Both the position numbers and the translations under genes were made by a program. This document shows positions 10,517 to 20,112 of a DNA stretch of 64,000 bases, in pieces (within the stretch, counting starts at the first letter, position 1; every line of letters begins with the position of its first letter). The stretch comes from Hofstenia miamia (lineage: Eukaryota > Xenacoelomorpha > Acoela), in the NCBI GenBank assembly GCA_004352715.1, contig SCFE01000001.1, positions 656,971 to 720,970 of the forward strand, given 5' to 3'. The notes beneath the pieces were generated by a model that worked only from the letters and a program-made list of their open reading frames with translations, ran no database searches and had not been told where the DNA came from.

Positions 10517-10959
10517 AATTGAAGTCTTACTGGAGGCAAAAATCCTGTCAGAAATGGGAGAGCTAAAAATTTTCAAAATCACCGAGAAGAAACTGAGAAT
10601 CTTTTGTTAAATTATTTTTCAATTTAAGCACAGAAGTTTTTCAGTTGCATTTTTCAACAGAGGGACTCGTTTTACATTGAAATATTCAATCAATTTTACT
10701 GAAGTTACTTAATCAAAAAATTGCAATAGAAAGAATAGGTACATTTGAAAATGGAGCTCGAGCAAAAATTTCTGCTACACCAAATTAGATATTCATTTTT
10801 TCTATTTTAGATAAACAATTTCAAATTAAGAATAACTATATTTGCCTTTCCAACATTACTATCAAAAAAGTTTATAGAAAATATTCAATGCACTTCAGAT
10901 TAATTGTAGTGAATATTGTCAGACATTGTTGAATACTATTTCAAATTTAAACTTTTTTT

Positions 10960-10966
<7 letters not shown>

Positions 10967-10991
<25 letters not shown>

Positions 10992-10998
10992 GATAGAT

Positions 10999-11070
<72 letters not shown>

Positions 11071-11086
11071 ATATATATATATATAT
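10967..11086. repeat. Long compound (AT)n microsatellite
   Basis: About 120 bp of AT units interrupted by a GATA block near 10991-11000 and a GTGT block near 11067-11070. It is the longest sequenced microsatellite in the window. Confidence 0.95.
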
Positions 11087-12820
11087 GGGTGTATATAAAT
11101 AATATTTATTAAAAATGGTGACTAAGAAATAATATATATAATTTTAAGAACTGATTTTCTTAGCTACATATCAAGAGTGCTTTAATATCTTGTACTTATA
11201 GCAATTTCCACTTATAATGATCAGAATGAGGCTAAATAGCAGACGCTGATAAAAATGAATAATTGAATTTCCTTATGTGTTCAAAGCTACTGCATGCTAT
11301 TGGTTTCTTCGTGATCAACGATCTGTTTTGTGCTTCATTGGACCGTAGCATGTCATTGTCATCGGTCATTTTCAAAAAAATATTTATTCATGTTTACAAC
11401 AGTATCAGAAACACAACGAACGTTTCGCTTCACCGAACTAACAGTAAACAGTCATAGTTTTAACTCATCTTTATATTTTTGATATAATTATTATAACTAA
11501 ATGATAATTATGATAATGATTCATTCCACTTGCTCAAGATTAACATGAATTTAAGAGTTTAAGATAAAGGTTATCATTTCATACATGTTGCGTGTGTGTA
11601 TTACATGTAATATCCCACATATTGATGAATTGTTTAACAGGAGAATCGTTAGACAATCTTAGAATAATAAGATAATTAGCAATGTAAGCATTTTACATAC
11701 ACATACATAAAATGGCATGACGTATTTAGAGTTCAAAGGTATTTATGTAACCCAATTTAAAAATGTAATTTAAAATTTCGGTGAATTCTGTAATCTCTAA
11801 TGCAAGGCCTTTTAAGTTTTAGCAAAGTTAATGGTGTGGAAGAGAACAAAATCTGTCATTGCCCGAGGGCAAAGATGCTCCAAATAGCATTCTAAATTTA
11901 ATTTCAATGAAGCGTGGAGAATTAATATATTAAAAGTCATACCATCTATTAAAGACTATTCTGTTAAAATAACGCGTGTATTTTCTCTCATCTCTTCCCA
12001 CTCTGACACTAAGTCAAGCCAAGATCATTTTAATTCCTTTTTTTCAAAACTAAAATAGTTACTACAGTAGACTTCTATATATAGATGGCCATGTTATGAC
12101 GGCTTCAATATTTTATCTATCCCATATTAGTTATTACTTTGTAGGTCTGCATTAATTAGCGCGCATATCTTTAGACCAAAGCCGAGATTTTGAAGTCACA
12201 TTTCTTAGTGAATCAAATGAAATTTTTTTAATGACGTCCTCTAATTCTTTAAGCAAAGAAATACGTTTTATTATGCCGCCAAATAATCGAAAACATTTTG
12301 TGAACATTTTTGAAAAATTATAATAGTTTAACCCAAAGCAATCTATTTTGCCTTTAAGTTGACAAATCGTCTTATTTACATTTTCTTACAATTTTGAGCC
12401 AATTTGTTAATCCTGGAATTCAGATTCATCCATTTTTAAGAGTGCTTCTCTGTTATTGTAAAAATTTGTGTTTAAAGTACATGACAGTATCAACGTTTTT
12501 AATGGAAATTCCACAACTATGATGTTTTCTGTTAAAAGACAGTCCAGGCAAAAATTAGAATTGATGCAGTATCCAATGGTGTTTTCAAAATTGAAATATC
12601 TTTATTATTTAGTGAGTTATACGCGCTTAAAATTTTTATAGAACCTATTAGAAATGGTAAGAAATTCTAGGGTAGTTCAGTGTTAACTTTGTTTTTAAAC
12701 TTCATTTCCTCTTCCAAAAAGCCCTTAAAATTAAATTAATGTTAAATTCATCTCGCTAAGTCTTGCAAAATTATTTTAACCCCAGATACTCATCGATGTT
12801 CTTTGAAAAAGAATTTGATA
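11087..12820. other. AT-rich stretch without a supported gene
   Basis: The only item of note is a plus-strand frame from 11263 to 11457 (after its first AG: LLHAIGFFVINDLFCASLDR), which is slightly less AT-rich than its surroundings and could be an exon. No family is recognised. Confidence 0.4.
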
Positions 12821-13186
12821 AAAATGGATTAGCTCACAATTACAAGCAGAAATATTGTATTCTAATTTAAGTGGGAGCCTTGATATCTTGCCTTCTTCCA
12901 TAAACCTTAAAACATTAAATGTTTGGAAAGACTTAAAAAATAGAGTGAGCTTTAAAAAGTTCATTGTTTTCAAGTTGGATCTCTCGAAATTAAGAATACT
13001 GTATTTGAGCCTTCCCTCCAAAAATATTTTATAAATTAATTCAATTACTGGAAAGTATTTTTTTGTAGCCTCTACAATATAATAGGTTATGTTTTGAATT
13101 GTTAATGTATATGATTTCTCAGTGTATCGTAATCGGATTTTTTTAGCAATGAAAAAACCTTGCAAAAAAGCTGTATTATAAGTCAT
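12776..13186 (-). other. Long unassigned open frame (136 codons), both strands open
   Basis: The minus strand carries the longest uninterrupted frame free of N in the non-transposon part of the window (136 codons, ending QILFQRTSMSIWG). The plus strand is also open from about 12823 to 13032 and reads like weak leucine-rich repeats (LPSSINLKTLNVWKDL, LDLSKLRILYLSLPSK). Both strands cannot easily be coding. Either the plus frame is an exon and the minus frame its shadow, or both are chance. I do not assign a product. Confidence 0.2.
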
Positions 13187-13298
13187 GTACAGAAACAGTA
13201 AAAATATATAAAATTTTTAGACGGCGTTATAATTATGCAATTCAAACCTCAAATGTTGCTGTATCTAACTTCAATTTCAAAGATTAATTTATATATTC

Positions 13299-13317
13299 AT
13301 ATATATATATATATATA
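13299..13317. repeat. (AT)n microsatellite
   Basis: About 19 bp of AT units. Just downstream GTGGGTCA (13384) and TGACCCAC (13434) form a small inverted pair about 44 bp apart, of unknown meaning. Confidence 0.9.
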
Positions 13318-13319
13318 GT

Positions 13320-15019
13320 GCATAGCAAGTCATTGTACATATGTAAACCTATATGAAAACAATGTGTAACCCAACGTGGTAAGTGGGTCAGTTATTTTTA
13401 CTCACAACCCGATCCGAAAAAATATTGTGACAGATGACCCACAATGTAAAGTTACAAATGATAAATACCTGTGTGGTTTGAAATATAGATTTGATTTGTT
13501 AAACTGAATTTATCTGGCAAGTAAGTTTCAAATTTCGTACCCATAACCCTTCGAAACTTTGTTCCATTTGGTTTAGTTCTTACATATTGTTTATGATCAT
13601 TTAAGAAATAGATATCAAATTTAATTGCATTTTTCTTCATAATTTATCATACTCTATTTGATAGACAATACATATTTAAAATCAAAATCTTTTCACTCAA
13701 AATAATTTTATTTACAACAAATAAATCAAAAAAATTGTATGTTAACTTTTCAGACTTGATTATCGATAGGTGTAAATTTTTGTTGCACAGTGTAAGTTTT
13801 TGTAATACCATAACTTCTTAGAAGCAAATAAATCACCATTTAATCCTAAATCAGCGAGGTCATTTCTTTCTGCTATTATGGAAATTGTTAATTATTTTTT
13901 CAATTTTACTTATTTAGATAAAGTACGTTTCCTTGATTTAAAAACGTCAGAATAGAAAATGTGCTGATGTCAAGTATAACAATAGCTAATTGCCTAGTAT
14001 TTGAATTGATTTTAAAAGCAGCTTACTTTATATTAATTGTAACTGAAAAATATTTTGGTGAAAATCGAAATGTTTTCTTGAAAATCATTTACCCAATACA
14101 CCTCAGAAACCACATTAATGTTAAGCACAAAGATAAAACTTTTTTAGGTTTCATTTCCTAGTGAAAATTGTTTGAACTGGTTTACTATTTTTCATATATT
14201 TTTCATTTTAGGCATCTAGAAAACATATGAATCGCTAATGCAAGCCTACAAGCTTGAACAAGCATATGTAATTGACTCTTTGACATTTTATGTTAACATT
14301 CGTAAAACATAATTTATTGAAAATTGAGAAAGTAGTATGAGAGCTGAATCACATTCAATTTAGGATTTCTGACAAATTTTTCAGAATCAATGTATTTCTG
14401 ATAATAGAAACATTGCTTGAAATGCTTTAGGTATCTAATTACTGTCAATTTTTTTCAAAAACTGTATCCCTATTAGAAATTCCAAAAAAAGGAATTTTGT
14501 TTGTATGATTTAATGTCTTAGCAAACAAAAAGTACTGAATTTTTTGTTAATTTAAAAGATGTATTAATTTTTTATGTTTACTAAGGGGGGCGTAATTCTC
14601 TGAAAAGTAGTGCAAAAAAATTCAGTTAATAACTTCAAAGTGAGGATGTTATTTTTGTAGTCAAAGGCAATACTTGATGGCTAAGAGGATGGAATTTAGC
14701 AGGTGTGACCAGTTCAACATTTATTTCAAATCTGCCTTTTAACAACATAATTTAAAAAATGGCTTTTTTTATTTCCTCTCTGCTATTTCAGAATGCAGTT
14801 CCTCGATCAATGAGGTAATCAGTTGTTTATTATTTAATAACAATATAACAAAACTTCATTCATGTGTCAAACATTAGCATCAACGAAAAACAAAGGTAAT
14901 TACATGTTCTTGAACAAAAAAACCTTTTAGTTTGTCCTTCATGATCGTCTATGTTTTCAGTTGAAATGAATGCATATTAAGGAATATTAGCAAAGGGACT
15001 TCAAGCTTTCAATATTTAT

Positions 15020-15059
<40 letters not shown>

Positions 15060-15830
15060 TGTATATAGACAAATTGATTATATGTCTATGGCTTCTAATT
15101 TTTCTAATTTTGGAGAGACAACGTCTCAATTTGCAATTTTGTAGCAATGAATTTCAATTTTACAAAAGTTTGCCTGATTATATTTTCGCTCTGCAGCAAT
15201 TCACAAAGGAAAACAAATTTCCAGTAAATTAATATTTTTTGCAATTTAATTTTTAAAACACTGCATATGTCGCTTATATTCTATTGTAATAAGAAATATG
15301 ACGTTAATTGCAAAATATACTTACAAATTATCAGAAAATTTTTACAGTTCGAACATCTGTACTTTATGCACTACAAAGTCTATGAATATAAATAATAATA
15401 AAAATTTACTAAAATAACGTTTTGTTGTACATAACTAGATAAATTTTCTGTCAGTCGAGGTCATTACATAAACTTTATTCAAGGCTAAAATTCGCGAACT
15501 TTTGCCAACTTTAATAATTCATTAATCAACTCTAAAATTTCGTAATGTTTGAAGTTTTAATTTAAAAAACAAAAGCACATTTTTTTCACAAAGATACAAA
15601 TACAAGCCGATAACAAATCAGATTCACCGTCTATTTGGTTAAGCGCCCACTCCCGCGATTCTAAACTAGTTTTTGATATTTAGTTTTTAGTGATAAATTT
15701 GAGTGGATAGATACAAATACACTGCTCAATCTTAATATTCTGAAAATTTTGAAAAAATTTTAGTTTCTTTAACTATAGAATATCGAAATTTGTTTAAAAA
15801 ATTAGAAATTTTTTTATTGTTGTAGAGAGG
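13320..15830. other. AT-rich non-coding stretch
   Basis: Nothing recognisable apart from an AT microsatellite at 15027-15056. Short frames at 13452-13640 and 13961-14161 are of chance length. Confidence 0.45.
15027..15056. repeat. (AT)n microsatellite
   Basis: About 30 bp of uninterrupted AT units. Confidence 0.95.
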
Positions 15831-15859
15831 GACATTGTAGATTTCTTCCAAATCAAAAG

Positions 15860-15898
15860 AGGATATGTCTCCTTGTCCTCCCTCAATCGCCGCTCTTG
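15860..15898. repeat. Decayed hAT-type right terminus
   Basis: Read on the minus strand, AGCGGCGATTGAGGGAGGAC resembles the right end of the complete element at 4822-6618 (GTGGCGGATTTAAGGGAGGAC). No partner end or target duplication was found, so this is a solo or truncated end. Confidence 0.3.
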
Positions 15899-15899
15899 C

Positions 15900-16642
15900 A
15901 ATGTCTAAGGACGCCACCCACCTAACATCTCAAAAACCGTTTTCATATGAACAAAAACTTAAGTTTGAAGGTTGCTCCTCGTTTCATTCATTTGTGGAGG
16001 CCTCCACTTAATCTTCCCTGATGACTAAGTAAGCTTCATTTTGGCTTCTGAAACCAGTCATTGTTTCAAAACTTTTATGAACTTTTACGCACTTTATCAA
16101 AGTGGAAAACTTCTCGAACTTTTACGAACTTTATTTTTTTAACTAACTCTTGAACTATGGTATTTTAGCACTTCCATATTACACAAAAACATGTTAGGGT
16201 CAGTTTTAAAAATGTCACATGAGATTTTTTAAGTAGGAGGGCAGTTTTGAAGACCTCCTTCATGAAACAATAATCAAAAGTTGAGTTCCAATTTTCGAAT
16301 TTTGAGGAGAAATCATCCTTTCCATAATAAACACTATGCCTTTGCAATTGCTTATTAATATCAATTTCGGGAATAATAATAAACGTACATAAAAATGAAT
16401 ATTTAATTACTTAATTTCAAAAAAATCTCAACATCTTTATTAAAGCAAACAACATCAAAGTAGGAGAAGCATTTTATTAAAGGAAATTACGAATAAAAAA
16501 CGTGTAAAGCAAAAATTAATATATTACTAAAGGTATATTTCTAAGGCAGTCTATAGTTTAACAACTACATATTTTTTAATATAATTTAGGAAAAACACTA
16601 ATTAAATTCGTCAAATTGTAGGTTTAACTTGATAATGCACAC
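15900..16642. other. AT-rich non-coding stretch
   Basis: No supported feature. The minus frame at 16165-16347 is of chance length. Confidence 0.5.
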
Positions 16643-16662
16643 TATATATATATATATATATA
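16643..16662. repeat. Short (AT)n tract at a TA insertion site
   Basis: TATATA run whose last TA is the left target site of the DD37D element that starts at 16663. Confidence 0.9.
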
Positions 16663-17770
16663 CAGGGTGCGGAGAAAGTCCCCGACCTTATAAAAATTTC
16701 AATAAAACAATGACAAAAGACTTAAATGAAAGACAATTTAACACATTTTTATTTATGGGACTAATGAACAAAATGATACACCTAGTTTTTGATATGGCCA
16801 CCATTTACACGAATGACACGCTCGAGTCACCCTCTGAAGCTTTTCACAGATGCATGCAGTACTTCCTGGGGTATTTTGTCCCATTCCTTCACAGGAGACC
16901 TTTTCAAACTCTCAATATTTAACACAGACCTCCTTCTCCAAGGTTGACCATATACTGAAGTCCATAGGGTTCAGGTCTGGAGCTGAAGGAGACCACATCT
17001 CCTTACTCCAGAAAGCAGGAAAGTTGCTTGAACACCACTCTTTCTTGGGTTTTGTTAGCAGTGTGAGAGGGTGCACCATCCTGTTGAAAAATGAAACGGT
17101 CATTTTTGAAGTGCTTTTTCATATCAATAAAAGCTGGATTCAAAATGCTTTCTGCACTTTTCGCCAAGATCCTGTCAACAGTGAACAGTTTTTAATCAGA
17201 GAAGATTACTTGTCCAGCCTCCGTGCCGTCCTTTATTCTGTTAAGAAGAATTCTAGCTCTGTCCTTCCGTTTCTGCTGCTGTAGTTCTGTAAGCTGATGT
17301 CTGTTTTTCAACTTGTAGGGTGACAGCTTCAGGTCCTCCTTAACAATTGTTCTGACAGATTTTTCATCCATTTTCATATCCCTCCCTAGCTTTCTCATTG
17401 ATCTTTTGGGGTTTCTCCTTACCCTCGCTCTGATGGCCTTTATTTTGCTTGGGCCGGCCACTTCTGGGATTTCATAAGATGTCCCCAGCTCCTTGTAACG
17501 GGTGATTGCATCACGAACTGTCAATTTGGCAGATTTCAGCAACTTTACTATCTCAGGATTTGACTTTCCTGCGCAAATAAAGTTGGATAATGGCTTCACT
17601 TTGGCTCATTTTAGTAAATTAATGATTATATTTTAGTAATATCTGTTGTTCTGAAAATCAATATTAGGGGTTAAAGACAACAAATTACACTCATAGTTAG
17701 CTCAAATAGATTAAAAACACTGTTAATATTAACTGTGAAAATTTGATCGGGGAACTGTTTCCGCGCCCTG
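16663..17770 (-). mobile_element. Tc1/mariner DNA transposon (DD37D type), complete but dead
   Basis: The element is 1108 bp and flanked by TA on both sides (16661-16662 and 17771-17772). The left end begins CAGGGTGCGGAGAAAGTCCC. The right end read inward begins CAGGGCGCGGAAACAGTTCC. These give inverted repeats of about 25 bp with a handful of mismatches. A single transposase pseudogene on the minus strand fills most of it. The size, the TA target and the one-gene layout are typical of Tc1/mariner. The transposase is broken in several places, so the copy could only move if supplied in trans. Confidence 0.9.
16782..17599 (-). pseudogene. Tc1/mariner DD37D transposase pseudogene
   Basis: Translation starts MKPLSNFICAGKSNPEIVKL with the N-terminal helix-turn-helix, then a second DNA-binding region (ARVRRNPKRSMRKLGRDMK), then the catalytic core. 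FIFQQDGAPSHTANKTQE carries the second catalytic Asp and MWSPSAPDLNPMDFSIW the third. Between these two, 37 residues are found once a small 4-base insertion is discounted, as in DD37D transposases. The C-terminus reads SLKRSPVKEWDKIPQEVLHA and ends ERVIRVNGGHIKN. Visible lesions are a nonsense codon right after VIFSD, the insertion near KTQE, another frameshift after EKEVCVK, and a TGA in place of an Arg codon before LERVIRV. Plus-strand frames at 16629-16922 and 16850-17284 are shadows. Confidence 0.9.
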
Positions 17771-17772
17771 TA

Positions 17773-18405
17773 CATACATNTATGCAATATAGAAATACAT
17801 ATATTATTCTTCAGAGCATTAGGCCAACTAAACATAGCATTGAGTTATCTGAATAGTGTGAATAGGGAAGTTTTGTTTGGGTTCTAACACAATATTTTTG
17901 TTATGATATACATATATACTAACATTTCTAAATATGCATGTTGTAAATAATTGAAATTATGTATTTTATGTTAATCTAATAATAAGTTAATACAATGTAT
18001 TTTACAAACTTTTAAACGTGATTTGTCGATTGATTTGTTTGCCCTATAAATGCCAGCTGCGTCCATATCGTTTTGCGTTTGCTGACAACCTGCTCCATTA
18101 TACAGATTGAATTGCGACAGCAGAATTACAGAGCAGAGATTTCTCTTAAATCGCACCATTTCAATTAGAAAACAATACACTATTACATATTTTCACCTCA
18201 TTATAACAGTCCATTTTTTTGTTTTTTAACAGACAGAAATTATGTTGCCAAGTATCAATTGAGAACTGCCAATCAAAGCAGGAAATATTAGCATTGTTGC
18301 ATTATTGTTCGCTGTAAAATGTGGTGAAAAAAATTGAAATATGCAAATTTTAAATATATTATTATCGAATAATAAAGAAGAATCACAATCTAAAGTTAAT
18401 GCCAT

Positions 18406-18409
<4 letters not shown>
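17773..18409. other. AT-rich non-coding stretch
   Basis: No supported gene. A single N lies at 17780. The minus frame 17971-18180 is of chance length. Confidence 0.5.
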
Positions 18410-18467
<58 letters not shown>

Positions 18468-18703
18468 ATANNNNNNNNNNNNNNNNNNNNNNNNNNNNNN
18501 NNNNNNNNNNNNNNNNNNNNNNNNNNNNNNNNNNNNNNNNNNNNNNNNNNNNNNNNNNNNNNNNNNNNNNNNNNNNNNNNNNNNNNNNNNNNNNNNNNNN
18601 NNNNNNNNNNNNNNNNNNNNNNNNNNNNNNNNNNNNNNNNNNNNNNNNNNNNNNNNNNNNNNNNNNNNNNNNNNNNNNTAATATATATATATATATATAT
18701 ATA
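18410..18703. repeat. (AT)n microsatellite containing an assembly gap
   Basis: AT units at 18410-18470, 208 N at 18471-18678, then AT units again at 18679-18703. The gap is probably unresolved microsatellite. Any open frame drawn through the N is meaningless. Confidence 0.9.
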
Positions 18704-19089
18704 CCAGTGCTGTGCGTTCCAATATACTTTAACAGGTTATAGTAACAAATAGAACGTGTAAATTTGCTCAAATACACACTATTTTTTATGGTAGGATTAT
18801 CGAATCGATAACATGTATTCTAAGACAGGTTATCACCGAAATATATACACATATAGCTTCCAATTTTTAGCGCTTGAGACCGCCCGCGCTTGCCTCGCAG
18901 CAGTTTTATGCTGTAGTCTTCAATTATGTCCAACTGCATAGGCGTTCAGCTTAACCCTAATAGTTAGAAATTGTTGCTGACCCTATTATAATGGTAAATC
19001 AATTGGAGGAATTCAAAATATTTCATATTTATCTTATCATATTGCTCGTTATAATTACTTTTGCAAAAACAATTGTATTGATATTGCAG

Positions 19090-19196
19090 AATTTCAATAT
19101 AATGTATTTAATAAATACCCACGGCCAAGCCCGATTAGGACTAGAATTACAACAATGAGAATCTTTGAATCCTTTTCACATTCATTCTATTGCTTT
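19090..19196 (+). other. Possible upstream exon of the 20-22 kb locus
   Basis: An acceptor (TTGATATTGCAG) is followed by a 35-codon frame (two lead bases) reading FNKYPRPSPIRTRITTMRIF up to a GTAATA donor in phase 0. It is phase-compatible with the next candidate at 19466-19639. The evidence is only openness and splice-like borders. Confidence 0.2.
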
Positions 19197-19254
19197 GTAA
19201 TACCACAATATTTGTAATCAACTGTATTTTTAAAATCAAAAATAAAAATTTTAT

Positions 19255-19325
19255 TAACCGGATTTTAACTTGATTAACCAGTCATAGTGGTTTAACATGA
19301 CCGGATTAACCAGACCGGATCTAGC
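19255..19325. repeat. ACCGGATT-type repeat cluster
   Basis: Within 70 bp the words AACCGGATTTT, GACCGGATTAACCAG and GACCGGATCT recur, with AACCAG twice. Such tandem short motifs are common as subterminal transposase-binding repeats of hAT elements, and the 60.9-62.0 kb element has a similar CCGGCT cluster. No TIR pair was found here, so this is a possible relic only. Confidence 0.3.
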
Positions 19326-19465
19326 AATAAAAAATACATGATATTTAATGAATTTTTTGCACTACAGGTAATTTCTTTTTACATGTCTACTGCGCAAAAA
19401 CTAAAAAATCGTGTTATTATCGGGGTTTAGGCAAATATCTGGAATAGGTTACATACAAATATCAG

Positions 19466-19639
19466 AAAAATATCTCCAACCGAGGCTCATTTACATATGA
19501 ACTAAACATTAAACAGCTTGTTAATGACATAAAACTTAACATTGTAAAAATCATGAATTACAAACATTATAGGAAAAAGTTAAAGGCACATAATTTAACA
19601 AACTTCCTCTTTTGGGATTCCAAATACACTGCATGTTTG
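19466..19639 (+). other. Possible upstream exon of the 20-22 kb locus
   Basis: A 58-codon stop-free segment bounded by ATATCAG and a TTG/GTAAAG donor, phase 0 at both ends. It reads NRGSFTYELNIKQLVNDIKL and ends HNLTNFLFWDSKYTACL. An additional exon would be needed to join it to the segment at 20113, so the link to the downstream locus is not established. Confidence 0.2.
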
Positions 19640-19693
19640 GTAAAGCAATAAAAACTCACTAAAATTAGTACTAAGTCGCTAACTGTACACTTC

Positions 19694-19732
19694 TATATAT
19701 ATATATATATATAATATATATATATATATATA
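19694..19732. repeat. (AT)n microsatellite
   Basis: About 39 bp of AT units with one phase break. Confidence 0.95.
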
Positions 19733-20112
19733 CGTTTTACAATAATTTCGAAACCAATTGCATAGTGAATTTATATATTAGGTTGTTATTTTTTGTTAAA
19801 TGCAGTTCTTAATTACATAATAGGCAGATAAGAAAAATATTCAACCTCATTTATTAATGTCTAATTATGGACCCAATTCTAAATATGGGTGACTTCATGA
19901 ATTTATGGGGCAATTAAATCAATTTGAATATATTACCACTGAGCGAAAATATTGTCTGGAAGTTAAATACTTGAGAATAAAGAGTAAAAAATATCGATGG
20001 ATTCAAAAAATGAAACGACGTTATTTGCAGATCTAAATTGGCGCTTTCAATAACAGTGTGCTTTGTTTAGAAAAAGAGATTAACAACAAAACAACAAAGC
20101 TTTTTGTTACAG

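Noticed and set aside
13384-13441. GTGGGTCA/TGACCCAC inverted pair as a regulatory or transposon feature
   Set aside because: The 8-bp arms are too short to be significant on their own and no other structure surrounds them.
16016-16030. CTGATGA at 16018 as a hammerhead core
   Set aside because: No helix II hairpin followed by GAAA and no cleavage triplet nearby.
16850-17284. 144-codon plus-strand open frame
   Set aside because: It lies antisense to the DD37D transposase pseudogene, whose minus-strand reading is clearly the real one.
18226-18777. Long open frames crossing N runs here and at 27506-27944, 35676-36812 and 37685-38828
   Set aside because: They are open only because N cannot encode a stop. 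The flanks are (AT)n giving Tyr-Ile repeats.
18871-18912. CpG-rich exon after CCAATTTTTAG, before GTAGTC
   Set aside because: The only open frames give either an incompatible phase or an immediate TAA when joined to the next candidate at 19090.
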